Assembly: GCF_048771995.1 (NCBI RefSeq)
Contig: NC_133063.1
Coordinates: 21,453,063-21,517,062 of the forward strand
DNA: 64,000 nucleotides
From: Taeniopygia guttata
Taxonomy: Eukaryota; Chordata; Aves; Passeriformes; Estrildidae
Direction of reading: 5' to 3'
Positions 13,660-27,573 of this stretch are shown here, in pieces. Each line of letters begins with the position of its first letter. The first letter of the stretch is position 1. The position numbers were made by a program, and so were the translations under genes. The notes under the pieces are model-generated. The model saw nothing but the letters and a program-made list of their open reading frames with translations, had not been told where the DNA came from and searched no databases.

Positions 13660-15497
13660 TTTAAGGGGGCTACTAGAGCATGTAGAAGAAAAATTAGGGA
13701 AGACAAAGGCCAGTTTGAACTTAGAATGGTAACTTTGGTAAAGGATAATAAAAGTTGTCTTTACAAATATATTAATGATAAAAGGAAGGGTAAGATCAGT
13801 CTTTGTTCTTTACTAGATGCAGGAAGGAACTGGGTAACTGCAGATGAGGAGAAGGCAGAGGTGCTTTATGCCTTCTTTGTCTCAGTTTTTAGTGGGAAGA
13901 TGACTTGCCTTCAGGAAAAGTGTCCTCTTGGGTTGGTCAGTGGTATCAAGGAGCAGATTGGTCCCCCCATTATTCAGGAGGCGGCAGTCAGAGAATTGCT
14001 GAGATGCTTGTATGTTCATAAGTCTATGGAAGCAGATGGGATCCAACCCAGTGTGATGAGGGACCTGGCAGATGAGCTTCTGAAGCTGCTCTCCATCATA
14101 TATCAACAGTCCTGGGTCACTGGTGAGATGACTGGAAGCTGGCCAATGTGACACCCATTCACAAAAAGGATAGAAAGGAGGATCCTGGTAATTATAGATC
14201 AGTCAGCCTGACCTCAGTACCAGGTAAGATAATGGAGCAATTTATATTAAGTGCCATCACGCAGCACTTACAGGATGGCCAGGGTATCAGACCCAGCCAG
14301 CAGGGGTTTAGGAGGGGTAGGTCATGTTTGACCAACCTGGTCTCCTTTTATGAACAGGTGGCCTGCCTGGTGGATGCAGGAAAGGCTGTGGATGCTGTGT
14401 ACCTGGACTTCAGCAAGACCTTTGACACTGTCTTCCACAGCACACTCCTGGAAAAGCTGCAGCCCATGGCTGGGACAGGAGCACTCTGGGCTGGGTTAGG
14501 AGCTGGCTGCATGGCCTGGCCCAGAGTCGTGGTGGATGGTGCTGCATCCAACTGTGGCTGCTCACCAGTGGTGTCCCTCAGGGATCTGTGCTGGGGCCAG
14601 CTCTGTTCAATATCTGTATTGACGATGGATGAGGGTTTTGGTAGTCCTTCATAGAATTTGTAAGTTTGAAGATGACACCATGTTGGGAGCATGTCTTGAG
14701 CTGTTGGAAAGGAGAAGGGCTCTGTGACCTGGAAGAGTTGGATGGATGGGCAGAGTCCAACAGGATGAAGTTTAACAAGTTCAAGTGCTAAGTCCTGTAT
14801 TTTGGCCACAATAACCCCCTGCAGTGCTACAGGTGGAAAATGACCTGGAGGTACTAACAGCTGGCTGAGCGTGAGCCAGCAGTGTGCCCTGGTGGCCAAG
14901 AAGGCCAAGGGCATCCTGGCTTGTATCAGGAATAGCGTGGCCAGCAGGAGCAGGGAGGTCGTTCTTCCCCTGTACTCAGCAATGGTGAGGCTGCACCTTG
15001 AGTGCTGTGTCCAGTTCTGGGCCCCTCAGTTTGGGAAGGACATTGAGACGCTTGAGCACATCCAGAGGAGGCAACAAGGCTGGTGAGGGGCTTGGAACAC
15101 AAGCCCTGTGAGGAACGTTTGAGGGAGGTGGGGGTGTTCAGTCTGGAGAAGAGGAGGCTCAGGGGAGACCTTTTCACTCTCTACAACTTCTGAAAGCTGG
15201 TTGTAGTCAGGTGGGGGTTGGTCTCTTTCTCCAGGCAGCAACAGACAGAATGAGAGGACACAGTCCCAAGCTGCATCAGGGTAAATATAGATTGGATATT
15301 AGGAGGAAGTTTTCCACAGAAAGAGTGATAAAATATTGGAATGGTGGAGACAGCATCCCTGGACGTGTTCAAAAAAAGACTGGGTATGGCATTTGATGCC
15401 ACAATTTAGTTAAGGTGTTTAGGGCATGGGTTGTACTTGGTGATCTTGGAGGTCTCTTCCAACCTAGAGATTCTGTAATTCTGTGATTCTGTGAAGT
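13660..15497 (+). mobile_element. CR1 non-LTR retrotransposon (LINE), 5'-truncated, decayed
   Basis: Translated pieces match the CR1 reverse transcriptase from the segment before the fingers (KSCLYKYINDKRKGK, about 13.75 kb) through EDPGNYRSVSLTSVPGKIMEQ (14.17 kb), the palm motif VYLDFSKTFDTV (14.40 kb), a catalytic box reading FEDD where CR1 normally has FADD (about 14.66 kb), and the C-terminal [20 protein letters not shown] segment (14.94 kb). A RLDIRR tail block lies at 15.29 kb. The copy ends with the CR1 3' signature, a CTTCCAACC block followed by repeats of the TTCTGTGA type. The reading frame is spread over at least three frames, so it is dead. The endonuclease domain and 5' part are missing, as is usual for CR1. 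Confidence 0.95.
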
Positions 15498-18400
15498 GTT
15501 AATTGAGACTGTGGTAGCAATGAAGATCAAGTTATCAGACCAACTTGATGATCTGAGCTGTCTAAAAACAGTTCAGAAGTCACCTAGCTATGTAGCACCC
15601 TAAACTCTTGCCTGTTCCACTTCCTCAAAGAGGTACTTCAGTAACGCAGTTCTATTGGCAAAAAGAGCTAGCAGAAGAAAAAATCCAAAGTCATGAGTAC
15701 AGGCTGTGATGGGAAATCACCCTTTAAATTTTTATGCACCATTATTGCTGATGGAAGCTTAGGTGAATCGAGTCAGAGCAGATGAAAAGTGTTACATGGA
15801 TGATCTAGCTGCCATAGGGTGTTGGTGGAGGAGGCTGAACACGTTCAGTGAACCCAGAGGGGAGGGACAGACACCACTGTTCAGGAAAGGGCTGTGAAGG
15901 CAGTGGATGGACTGCCAGCTCCTCTGGGTGCAGAGGATGATATGAACTGTGACCAGCTTCAGTGTAACCTCATTCTGCTGCTGGTGTCACAGTGACCTAG
16001 TGGCACAACTGGTGCCAGCTTCAGAGTCTCCTCCACCTACACTTAAATTCAGAAAAAAAAAACAAAACAAAACAAAACAAAAAAAAACCTTCTCCCTAAC
16101 AAAACTTTTGTCTTCATTTCTTTCCCTTCCCCTTAATTTCATTTTCAGCCATTCTCAATCTGGTCTTAAAGGTCTTTCTTTTATAGCTTTACTGGATTTT
16201 CATATAAATCAGTGGCAAGTTAATGTCTGCAACACAGTATTACATGCCAGGCTAGACTGATTTTGAGGAGAGGGTAAAATCCCTCTGTTAGTGGTCAGGT
16301 TTCTTGCTTAGTGATGGTTGTGATAGTTCCGGTTCTTGTTCTGTTATGCCTTTAGAGTTCCCAAAGGTCCAGTCAGATGTAAAGATCCACTATACATGCA
16401 GCCAGGAACTGAAGAATTAACTTTTTTCTCTCTTTTCTGCATTTACAGGGGACTTTGTGCTGAATTCTGGCCAAAGTAGCCCAAACAACCCTCTCATATG
16501 TCCCACCAGAGGCTGTTCCGCAGCTCCTCCTCCTCTTCCTATGCCACTACAGTGAATAAACCTTGCCTTTACAGACAATGAATATACACAGTAAGGGTTC
16601 AATGATATAATCAAAATCCTATATTTCTAGGGGGAAAAAAAAAGTATAAAAAAAGAAAAAAAAACATCTACTGGATTTTCTTAGCTAGGGAATTTTTATT
16701 TCATAAATGTTCAAACACATAAAGTCATCATTCATTTCTGAGCATGTAAGCAGAAATACACTTGTAGATGCTGTCCTGTTAAAAGTTAATTTGGGCAAGC
16801 AGTAGAAAGATACATAGTGGGAGTGACTTGACAGTTCTTGTTTTTCCATGGGCTGGATCTGTAAGGCTCAGATGCCTCTGCTCCGGGCCTCACTCTCTGG
16901 AGCAAGCCTTCATATTTTTCCAGTCCAGCATGACACCTTGGGTAATTATTCCTCATTACTGTATGAAATTACATGAGCTGACAAAGCCCTGTAGGGGAAA
17001 ACATGAGCCCTGGAAGTGTTTAAATTATCATTTCACCTGAAGGAAATGGATGCAGAACAGTATTGACACAGAAAAATTCTTGACATAATGGTTTTGAAGT
17101 GATGCAGTGCACCATCATCTCATTTCTCCAATGAGAGGCACTAAACCCTGTCAAATTCATCAAACTACACCACAAAATTCATATCAGTATGTCTGACAAT
17201 GCAATCCCTTTACCATCAAAAGGTAATAAAATCCCTAAAGCTGGTTTTGAGCTGGATGGACATCACTGCAAGGTCATCTCTTGTATTGCCCTTCTATGCC
17301 CTTCTCAGGAAACATGAATTTGTGGCCCTTGGGATTAACTCATTGGTTTTGTTAATGTTTGCAAAAATTTCTCTATGGACAAAAAGGTTTCAAACAAAGA
17401 ATACAAGAGCCAGCTTGGAATAAAAGAGCCATGTACTGCAATAAATGGCAGATCTATAATACCCACTGAGATACTTCTTTTAACCCAGCACTTGATTAAT
17501 CAGTTTTATTTCTTTACTTGTTATGCAGAATTAGAATAGAATAGGATTCAATGCCAGAGCATAAATCAGTCAGTTACCATGTTTTGTGTGACAGAAAGAT
17601 AAATTCTCTTTTTTGAAGAAAAGTGGATATTGACACATTATGCATTTCTACCGAGTGTGCTGTATTGACAGTTTTCTATTCAAATGAAAGTAACATACGC
17701 TGATAGATTAATTTTCCTTGGACTCATTGAGATGTGGTTGTGTTTGTATTGCTGTATTTCTCATTTCTGGCTGAGAATTGTGGCTTGGCAACTCAGGGAA
17801 TGCACTCTAAAACAGATGCTTTGAAATGAAGACAAATTGAGTTGAACACAGCTGCTTCAGACTGAGACCAAAACCAGCCACAAGTCTTTATTAAATATCA
17901 ATTGCTTGAAATTGGCACAAATGTGCTTTCTCAGTCTTTTTGCTAGTTGAATAAGTGATTTGTCCTAGAAATCTTTCTCCTTTTCACCTACATAGTCACA
18001 GATTATCCTTCTGGAAGCTGCTGTAATCAAGGATTTAAACTGACAAGACCCTAGGAGAGAATCTACTTGTCAGCTCTATCTTCGGAGACAGTGACAGGCT
18101 TTCCCAACACTCCTGGGATTACTTTGTGTAATGTCTCCATGTCAGTCTCCAGTCCCAGACCCACAGAACTGTCAGGTTCCATCACTGTGGGACACTCCTG
18201 GGATTTGGAGTCATCATCAGGGAAGCCAAATTTCTGTGTCCAGAGACCAGTTTGTGACGCCAGTGGAGACGATCCACAGATTTTCCACAGAAACATTTTT
18301 TCCAGCACAAACAGCATTATTGCAAAAAAAAAAAATCACAGATGGAATCTGGATACAAAGGATCCCATTTTAGGAAGTAAAAGGAGCATGGATTTAGGGA

Positions 18401-21400
18401 GATGAGTCTGAAGTAGGAGCTCATTTTTCACAAACTCACCAGGGTGCCACAGTAGCCTTTCAGGTTTTCAAGCATTTTGCACCTATTTCTTCCAAAAGCA
18501 GCAGCAGTTTTCTCACCTACCAGATGGATCCCATTCTGCTCTGAGTGTTCTGATTTTTCTTTATTCCCCTCTCCGCATTTCTGGCCATACAGACATGGCA
18601 CACACTGTTGCAGTAACCACGCAGGCCTCAGGTCCCTGCATGTCTGCCAGGGGGTCACTGCTCTGCCTCTTGACACATTTTCATGAGTGACCTTGATCCT
18701 CCTCATGAGGAGTGTGATGCCATTGAGACAGACTGATCAAAAATACTCCCATTCTTCCCAAACAGACTCCTCAAACTAATCTTCTACCAGAGCTGAGTTT
18801 TCACATCAAAACCAAAGTCAGGACTTGAGAAGATTTGTTGGGAGACACCAGAGTCAATGCTTCCACCATGACCAAGCATTTGGTGTCCTCCCTGTGTGAT
18901 GTCATTTGGAATAGCTAGCTTTAAATGATACATTTTTGCTTTAACTTTTAATAGAGTTGCCCTCTATAATTTCTTTTTTATTATTTTTTCCATCATGTTA
19001 AGTTATTTTCTCACATGGCACAGTGTCACCTAATTTGAAAAATGTATTTTTTTGCATATTATGCTCTTGACAGGCTCAAAATCTCAAAGGAGATGGGGGA
19101 TATTTTTAAAGTAATACTCCTAATGTTAACTTGCAGAAATAAGGTCAGCTCCTGAACACTCTCATTAGAGAACATTGTTTGAAAAATATTTTGACTCTGT
19201 GCTTCACCTGCCTTGTTTTATTTTCTCTTTCCTTCTAACCATGGAATATATCTCACACACCTGGAGCTCCTGTGAGGATGGAAAACTGGAAGTGCTGCTA
19301 TTTCTTTCTCTCTCCATTTCCCTCTTGCACATCTTTAGCTACTAGATTCAGTCTTTTTGTTACAGGTTTTTTTCTGAATTTTATGAAAAATGCTTCCCAA
19401 ATTATTTAAAGAGCCTTGTATTACAGATTTATTTGCTTCCTAAACATTTTACTAACACCTGCAGAGCTATGTATATATGTATATATCTATGCATACAGCA
19501 CAGGTCAACAATAAACACAGCTGTTTAAAATATTCCCACTGCAAAACTTTCAGAAAAACTTTAAAAAATACTTTAAAAACCCACCACAAAAGATTTGCCT
19601 CCTGAGGCTCAAAGGAAGGCAATACTGATAGTGTAAAGGGTTTCCCTTGCACACACACACAGATGCATACATTGCCCTGCATATTTCAAGGTGTGAACTT
19701 CCATTTTCTGAAATTCCTGGGTGCGCTGACTCCTAATTGTTTCTTTGGAAAAGGGTTTGCCCTAAAAGGACATGGTGGTGCCCATTTGGACATGGATGGG
19801 CAGGTTCTCAAGCATTCAGACGTAAACCAAATGTTGTGAGGGAAAAAACCAAAACAGTGAGAGACTGCAACACTGAGATGGATGTGGAATTTCACAGAAA
19901 CAGTCAGAAAGGTTTCCTTAAAAGTATTCTGGATGTATGTAACTGAACCCTACCAATAAGCAGGTGCTTTTAAACAGTTAAAGCTTTTTCTTTCCCAGTG
20001 CCACCAGCTCCCCATGTGTCCCTTTCCCTCGCCTGTGAAAGGTTGTACCTATGATACAGCAAATAACACAGTGATACGTCAGGGGACTTGGATGATTTTT
20101 CCTTTTTGTTTGTTTGGTTGGTTGGTTGGTTTGTTTTGTTCATGGGTTTTGTTTTGTTTTGTTGGTTTGTTTGGAGAGGGTTTGGTTAGTCAAGGAAGTC
20201 CCCTTTCCTTTTTTCCCTGTAACATATGTGGAAACTTAATTCAGTGGCATATGCTATTAATTTCTAGCTTTTGGCTTTGCTCTTCTATTTTACATTTTTT
20301 TATTGCTGTGTATTTGGTCTAAATTTCACTCTAAGCTTCCAGAACCTCAGGGATAAAGTTGTGCTGCATGGCAGTGTGCAGATATATGATGGTTAAATAA
20401 GGCACAAAGCAAAAGTTGACACTTCCCCATCCTGCACATGCACAAAGGACATGAATTGTATCTGCTAAGGGAATCATTACAGGGAGGTTTCAGACATTTA
20501 TAGGTTTCAGCTATGAATTACCACATACAATCTGCATAAGTTTCTCAGCTAAACATATTCTAAAATATTCTTTTGTGGCCTGCTGACCTTTAAACACACT
20601 TTTCAAAGGCAGGGGAAATGTTGATATGGTTATTTTGCTCCTCTGAATGCACCGAATTTCTCAGTTGCCATGACTGTGCATACTGATAGGGTCTTTGATT
20701 TCCCAGTGTGTTCCAACAGCCAAACAGACACTGAGACTACATCAATCCAAGCACCCTTTCCCACAAAAATTGTGGGTGTTTCCTTGACAGCTCAGCACAT
20801 AACTTGGGATAAAACAGATAATACTTGCTCTGTCTTTAAATCCAATGGATTCTTGCAAGCTACAGGCACCAGACATATTCTAAGCAAACTTTAAGGAAAA
20901 AGCTGGGATAACATCTGCTGGGAAAGTAAAGGTCATGTTCTGTTGCAAGTTTTGCATAAGATATTTCCCACATTTTGAAATAAATATCATTCATGTGCCT
21001 GTGTTTTTATGAAAGTATTTGCATTTTGCTATATATATGAGATTTTTTCTTTTCCCAGCAATTGAATAGGAAAGCGCCCTGTGTTATTCCACATTCTTCC
21101 ACATTTGGAAGAACAAATATCCCCAATTAAACACAAAATTAAACTTCAGATGTAACTGCACTGTGCAATAGTTTTTCCAGGAGTCAGAGATGTTCTTCCC
21201 ATCATGGGCATCTACAATTTCTGCCTCCTTTCTTTCTCCTCCAGGCTCCCAGCAGAACTTTTCCACCACCTGCCCTCAGAGCCCAGACAAACCTCCCAGG
21301 TCAGGTCTCTCCATATTATGAATGATTGCTTTACAGATTTGAAATCCTGTGTTCTGAGTAGCTGATTTAGGTCAGTTTCTTTTTTTGGAAACTGCTGGAG

Positions 21401-24400
21401 AGCAGCACCTAAATCTGTAAAAAAAAAACCCAAAAAAAACCAAAAAACAAAAACCACAAACCCAAGTTCACTGCAGTTTTAGTTTCAGAGCAGTTAAGTT
21501 CCTGGAAACATTTACTGTTAGTTATAGCCTGCAACATATGCTTGACCAGTTAAAGACAGGTTGCCTTGTTTTGCTCCCAGATTGAAAATTTTTCTTCTCT
21601 TGAAACTATTGTATAATAAATAAAATATTACATGTGTCAATGATGGGAAAAAAACACCATGTTTCTGCCTACATATTTTCCTAATTGTTTTTTTTTTTTA
21701 AATTGAAGCTACATATTCCCACACATTTTTTTACGGAAAAAAATAAACAACACTTTAAAAAAATGGTATTCCCTATATGAGTAAAATCTACCGCACATGG
21801 CAAAACTGGAAAGGCTCTAAGATTTGAATGGAAAACATTTCTTGTTCAGTATTTAGCCATTTTTTGCTATTCTAAGAAGGGCATATGAAATCTGCTATTT
21901 ATTTTTAATTACAGACATGATGCAGAAAACATCAGAGCAGTATCTTTATTAGATGGCTTTCAATAAATTATGTAATTATTGGTTCTCTTTAATTCTGAAA
22001 ATTACAAATTATCTGTCTTCTTTGTACACTCATTACATATACAAAGGGGTGCATCAGGCTTGAGAGTCAAGGACCTCAGGCTTGCTAAATATAATAATGA
22101 ATGACAAGTCTTGAAAATATAATTTTTATTCAATTTTTCCAAGAGTTTCAACATCTCAATTCATAATAACTGTGTAAGTCAGTCCTTCTCCAAAATTTTG
22201 CAAACTTTTAAATTTCTGTTGTCAATGGATGCTTCAGATACCTCAGGGATAAAGAAAACAGCTTCTAGCAGCTGTCTCACCTGAGGACCTTGGCTGGTGG
22301 CAGGTGCAGTTATACCTGCACAAGCTGGGGAGAGCTCAGTCCTGCTGAAGACAGATTTTGATTTCTGCAGCTGAAGGCAATATTTGCATAGCAAACTGTT
22401 TTAGCTGGGAGAAGGATTCAATGCAGATAAAATATTCAATACTGGCCTTGAATGAGGAGGGGTGAAAGCAATAAAAATATTCACACCAAGTTTAGGAGAA
22501 TTGCGCAGCAAAATATGAAAAATGTAATGGCCAACTATATCCATGACACTCCTGATAAAAATTGTTTGAAGGGGTTTTTCCACTGCAGCACTAAGACACC
22601 TATTTCCAGGTATTTTTCAACCATCCATCACTCTGATTTATATGCTTAAATTATTTATGTTCTAAATGAAAGGAAGGCTTCAATTGCATCCACAGTGCTC
22701 ATGTCCTTCTCAGCCTCCTGACCACCAGGGCTTGGGATAAAATTTGCCCTTTGCGGGTTTTTTTGCCCCATGGCCAGTCTGTGAGATTTGCACCTCTTGC
22801 ACTCAGGTTGTGATATGAGTCACTCCCCCAGATTGTCAGGGAAACACTGAGCTTGTGGACACAATAAAAGTCTGGTCTGTAACTGATAGATATCTAGGAG
22901 AATTGGTGTGTGAAAGTACAGGCTTCAGGTCTTGAACCCTGGTGCACAAGCTGCCCCAGATGCTTGCTGGGCCAAAGAACTCAGCCTGCACTGCCTTCTG
23001 CTTTCATGAAAAATAACCCCATTAGCCTTGCTCTAAAAAGGGGATTTTAGAGATCCCAGTTGCTTAATCTTATGCATAAAGTTCTTTTATCTTTCCTTCC
23101 TTCTTCTTTATGCTTAATACAACATCGCTGGCATAAAACCTGTATCTCAAAGACTACAGGGATCACAACTGCTCCATTCAGCATGTGCCAGCTCCAAGTG
23201 AAAGATTAGCAGATTCTGCACACGTTTTAATTAAATCAGTTCTGTTAGGTGGCTTTGAAATGTGTTTGATGCTGGATTTGCTCTGGCTCAGGATTTTACC
23301 AGCTGCCTGAGGGTGATGGTCTGGTGGTACTCTGAGGTTCTTGGTCCAAGTCACAATGAAAATTGCAGATATTTCAAAGAGAGAGAAAAATGGTACACAC
23401 AGGGCAAGGACAATGGTTTGGCTTTCGTGGTGCATGTGTTAAAAAATGGTAATTTCCCTCTGCAATATCAGAAGAGCAATTTAAAGTTACATGTGGTTTG
23501 CTTCTCTGGAGAGACTGGATATTATTCAGCCTGTCCAGAGGTTGCCACAACTCAAACCCAATCATTCTGAGCCATGGGAGCCATCTCTAGGTTGGGACAA
23601 TTAGGAGGCAGTTTAGTTGCTCCTCTTTTGATCACTTCTCTATGACATGTGCCATCCTGTGCAAAATCCCAGAGGCTAATCCAGCTCACTTTCTCACAAC
23701 ACCACAGCAGTTCTTGGCCCTTCCCCTCTTCCATTTCCACGCTTAACAAGAATACACCATCTGTAATAGGAGTGAGCCATTGGAATCTGTTCTGAGTCAC
23801 TGTATCTGGGCTGGAGTTTGGTACCATTCCAACAGGTGTGGGCCATAAAAATCAGAGCATTGGAGCACAAGGGATATTTCAGAGCCCATGAATGTGTGAG
23901 AAAAATTCCTTTTGTCCTGCACCAGGGACACTTCTCTTCTGCTAGCACTGAGGCAGGTGTTCCTGGGCGTGTGGTGGGAAGAGAGAGACTGGAGTAGGTC
24001 TTTCATCCCAACCTGGCTTGTGCCTTGGTTTCTCCCTGAAGCACCTGATTTAGCCTTGAAAGGCTTTAGGAATCATGCTAATGATTATTTAGTGGGAGAA
24101 ACATTTGAGTATTGTACTGAGGTGTAATAGACTCTTGCTTGAACTGCCCCATTGCTTTGATTTTGTTTGTTGGTTAACTCTTCTTGTGTAAAGATTGAAG
24201 CCTATATCTGTTGATCACTGATGTTGCATACATTTTTACCTATCAGTGTGTATTTGCTGCTGTGGTTTGTTGGACCACATGGCTTTACTGAGGAATTCAG
24301 TGGTTTTCCTTTGGGTGGTTTCTTTTCTTTTCCCAACTGCCTGAAGCAGGACTCCTTGTTTCACTCCTCAAAAGAAATGCAGCTTTTCCTTAACAGAATT

Positions 24401-27400
24401 TCCCATAACATAATTATTTTTAGCAGGCCAGAAAAGCATTAAGCACTAAGCAGGGCCCTGAAGCATTTCTGCAGGGACTTACAGGATAGTGATTCATTTT
24501 CTGCGTTCGCTAAGGCTGTCAGCAGCAGGGTCACTTGTATTTTTGCATTGACCTGTCCTTTCATGGCACTTCTAATCTCAATAGGTGAGATAAAATATGA
24601 ATATCCTTTGCCATGTGGATTTACCATGAATATCACTCTTTCTGAATCAGAAAAAAAAAAAAAAAAAAAAAGCAAGCATTTTCTTGATTTTCTTGACCCT
24701 TTTCTGAAGATTTTACCTTTCTGTTTTCATTAACTGTTCCCTTTCTAGGAGAATGAAGCACCTTTTTGGTAGATTTCTGTCTCAGTCATACTAAGACCTT
24801 TCTTAATAATTTTCAGATATGAAGAAAGTCTTATATGTCCATAAGCTCATTTATTTCCCTATACAGCCATCCCAGTCATTGTGCTTCCTGGGCAGAGAAA
24901 AAATGGCTGAGAGACCATAATTCAAAGTTTGTTACTTAAAAGCTTCTGCAGAAGTCTTTCATTCATATGACATAATACTCTCTGTGGGTTTTAATTAAAT
25001 CAATTGAGCAGGGTTGCTCTGCCAAATAGATACTTTTTAACTGTGTATATTCTCCTTTGAGAATAGCTGTGCAGGGCTGTAGAGTCCGTCATCAGCCAAT
25101 TGTTTTAATCATACCCAGTTTTAATTATATTGGCTTTACAACTACATGGCTTTTGTGTTTCTGGTGTAATAGGTGTGTGAATCATACTCTGCATCAGGAA
25201 GACAGACAAATCCTTGTTTCCTTTGTCTTGAAGAAGCAGTAAAAAATGTAGACTGGTACAGAAATACAATTCCTCCTCCCATTTCCCTTTGATTCCCGAC
25301 AAACACATGAAGCATATCTCAGCACTCTGAGAAATAATTGCAAACAAACAAATAAGAAGTATATGTACACAGGAGAGAGAGACATAGGAGCTTATTGCTA
25401 CAAGATCCTATTCCAGTACTCCCAAATTGTAGGTCTATCTCCACAGGTTTTGGATTTGTGACCAAATCAAGTCCTAGATGAGTTGCTATGGATCCAGGAC
25501 TGCCAAAATGACTCCAAGGGTTGTTCAGAATCTATTGGTAGGAAAATAAATTTATATTGTTTTCTTTCCTTGGTGATTCACTTCATGATGGGGAGTACAG
25601 AAGACACATTACTGTGCCTGGCAAAGGAAGATATTTACAAATTATTGGGGATTATTACCTTTTCCCCCAAGTGCTTACAGAGGGATAAAGTCTGTGGTAT
25701 CTCTAAACACCTGCTTGCTGCAGCCAAAACACAACAGAGCACCTTTAGAAATTGGGCATTTAATTGAGCCCCCGAGGGGTCCCCGTGGCCTTGGTGACAG
25801 CAGTGTTGCAAGGTGATGCTGTGCACAAAACACACTGAGAGGGGCTTCCATGACAGAATATCAGAACATTGATTTAAAACTGCAGGGGACATCTTCTTTG
25901 CAGTGAAAGGCAAGCTAAAAATGTGGCTTATTCTTGTTTTTAGAGATATTCCCACTTCTTTTGCCCATCCTTTCTTCATTCATTTAGGGCTGGAGAACCT
26001 GAAGTTCATTATTCAGGGGCCTGTGACGAGCTGTCCTGGTGCTTTGCACTTGTATTCCAGCAGTTCTCCACACCTTTCCTCCTCTGTTTTCTGTCTTGTT
26101 TCCATTCTCCTTCACACAGTTCATAAGTGGAAAATGAAACTGTTTGGTTTGTTTCGTTTTGGTGTTTTTTTGATTAAGAGGCATAGCTCCCTCCTTGCAC
26201 AGCACATGTGCATACCAGCTCCTTTCCTGCTTCACCAGTGAGGCAGTTATTGAACTTTTTCTGCACTGACTGCATTGCCTGCAATTGCTGCTGGATTTAT
26301 AATTCCTAGCTCTGCTTTCTGAGGACATTATTGAACAACTTCAACAAAGAGCCTGAAAATGCTGCCTAGAACTGTGTGAGACTTTGTAAAACACAATAAG
26401 ATTATAACTTCAGCCTCACTCATTGCCTTGCCAGCTCTCTGCCGTGCCAGGGCCAGAGGCAGAGGCAGAAGGAGAAGGTTTACTGGCAGACAGCAGTGAG
26501 AATGCAGTTGTGGAAAACAGGTGTTTTTGACAAGTTATCACAGTTTACTCACACAGAACACACTTCCATCACAGTTTCACTTGAGTAAAAGCTTCTCCTG
26601 TTTCTGGCTCAACTGGCATAAAAGCTTGCTCTCAATTCTTGTAGTTATTTGCAATATTAGGAGTGGGTAAGGTACCACTACCAGAATATTATCACAGCTG
26701 TGATGGGTTTGAGACTTAGCAGTGCCAAATCACAGTGATATATAGGGCAGTACCATAATTTCCTCCTTTTTCCATGGTCTGGCTTTGAGTTTTTCCATCC
26801 AGCTCAGCTACATCTTTACACCTGCTTCTCTTTCCCATAGCTGGATCAATATCATGAACAATATCATGTAACCTTCTAAACTGCATCCACTTTCATTGAC
26901 AGGAATTTTACCAAGATATATCTAAACATGTAGGCTTATTTTGCAGAAAGAAAATATCTTTGACATTTTTATTGTAGAATTTGTAGGCAGAAAATTACTG
27001 TTGAGTAATTTGAAAATTACACTGTTGAGGTGACCCAGTCTCTGAGACAGGAGCTAGGTTTACTCCTGGGCCCTTTCAATTCCAAAGGGGAAGTTGTCTG
27101 CTTAGCTTAAGTAAAAAGTTCTCCACTGAGGGGAAAAGAAATTGTCTGTAGTTCAGAAGTAACCTTCATATGTTTTGCTTGTGGAAATATTCTAAAAGTA
27201 GAGCACATGTCTTATGCCTTCGCAAAGGGGTATGAGCTGAAGGTACCCTGCTTCTGTTGGGACTCTGTCCTCCCCCTGCACAAGGAGGGTGTGTGGAACC
27301 ATCAAATAAAAAAGGTGATTGAAAAAATCGAGACCCTAGCCAAGAACTGTGGATCCTGGATAAAAACACAGGCCAGTGACTTATTGGTCACAGTCCAAAA

Positions 27401-27426
27401 ATCAGGGTAGAATGTGTGTCCGCCTC
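15498..27426. other. AT-rich gene-free stretch
   Basis: I find no supportable exon or RNA gene in these 12 kb. Low-complexity tracts occur at 16.06 kb (AAAAC repeats), 18.32 kb (A run), 20.10-20.18 kb (GTTT/GGTT), 21.42-21.46 kb (A/C-rich) and 24.65-24.67 kb (A run). The segment at 21.88-22.03 kb is rich in TAATTA-like words and could be conserved regulatory DNA, but only comparison with other birds could tell. Confidence 0.65.
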
Positions 27427-27573
27427 ATCCTTGGAAGTGTCCAAGTCCAGGCTGGATAGGGCTTGGAGCAACCTGGAAGAGTAGAAGGTGTCCCTGTCCA
27501 TGGCAGGGGTGGGACTGGATGGGCTTTAAGATTTCTTCCAACCCAAGCCATTCCATGGCTCTGTGATTCTATG
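27427..27573 (+). mobile_element. CR1 LINE 3'-end fragment
   Basis: The fragment begins with the CR1-like CTTGGAAGTGTCCAAG block, continues through a GGCTGGATAGGGCTTGGAGCAA-type 3' UTR segment and ends with CTTCCAACCCAAGCCATTCC and CTGTGATTCTATG. It is about 150 bp, a typical severely 5'-truncated CR1 insertion lying on the plus strand. Confidence 0.92.

Noticed and set aside
14348-14914. A 188-residue minus-strand frame
   Set aside because: It is antisense to the CR1 reverse transcriptase region.
22680-23170. A stretch with AATAAAAG and direct CT-rich words, considered as a second LTR
   Set aside because: No TG...CA ends with a target duplication could be found.
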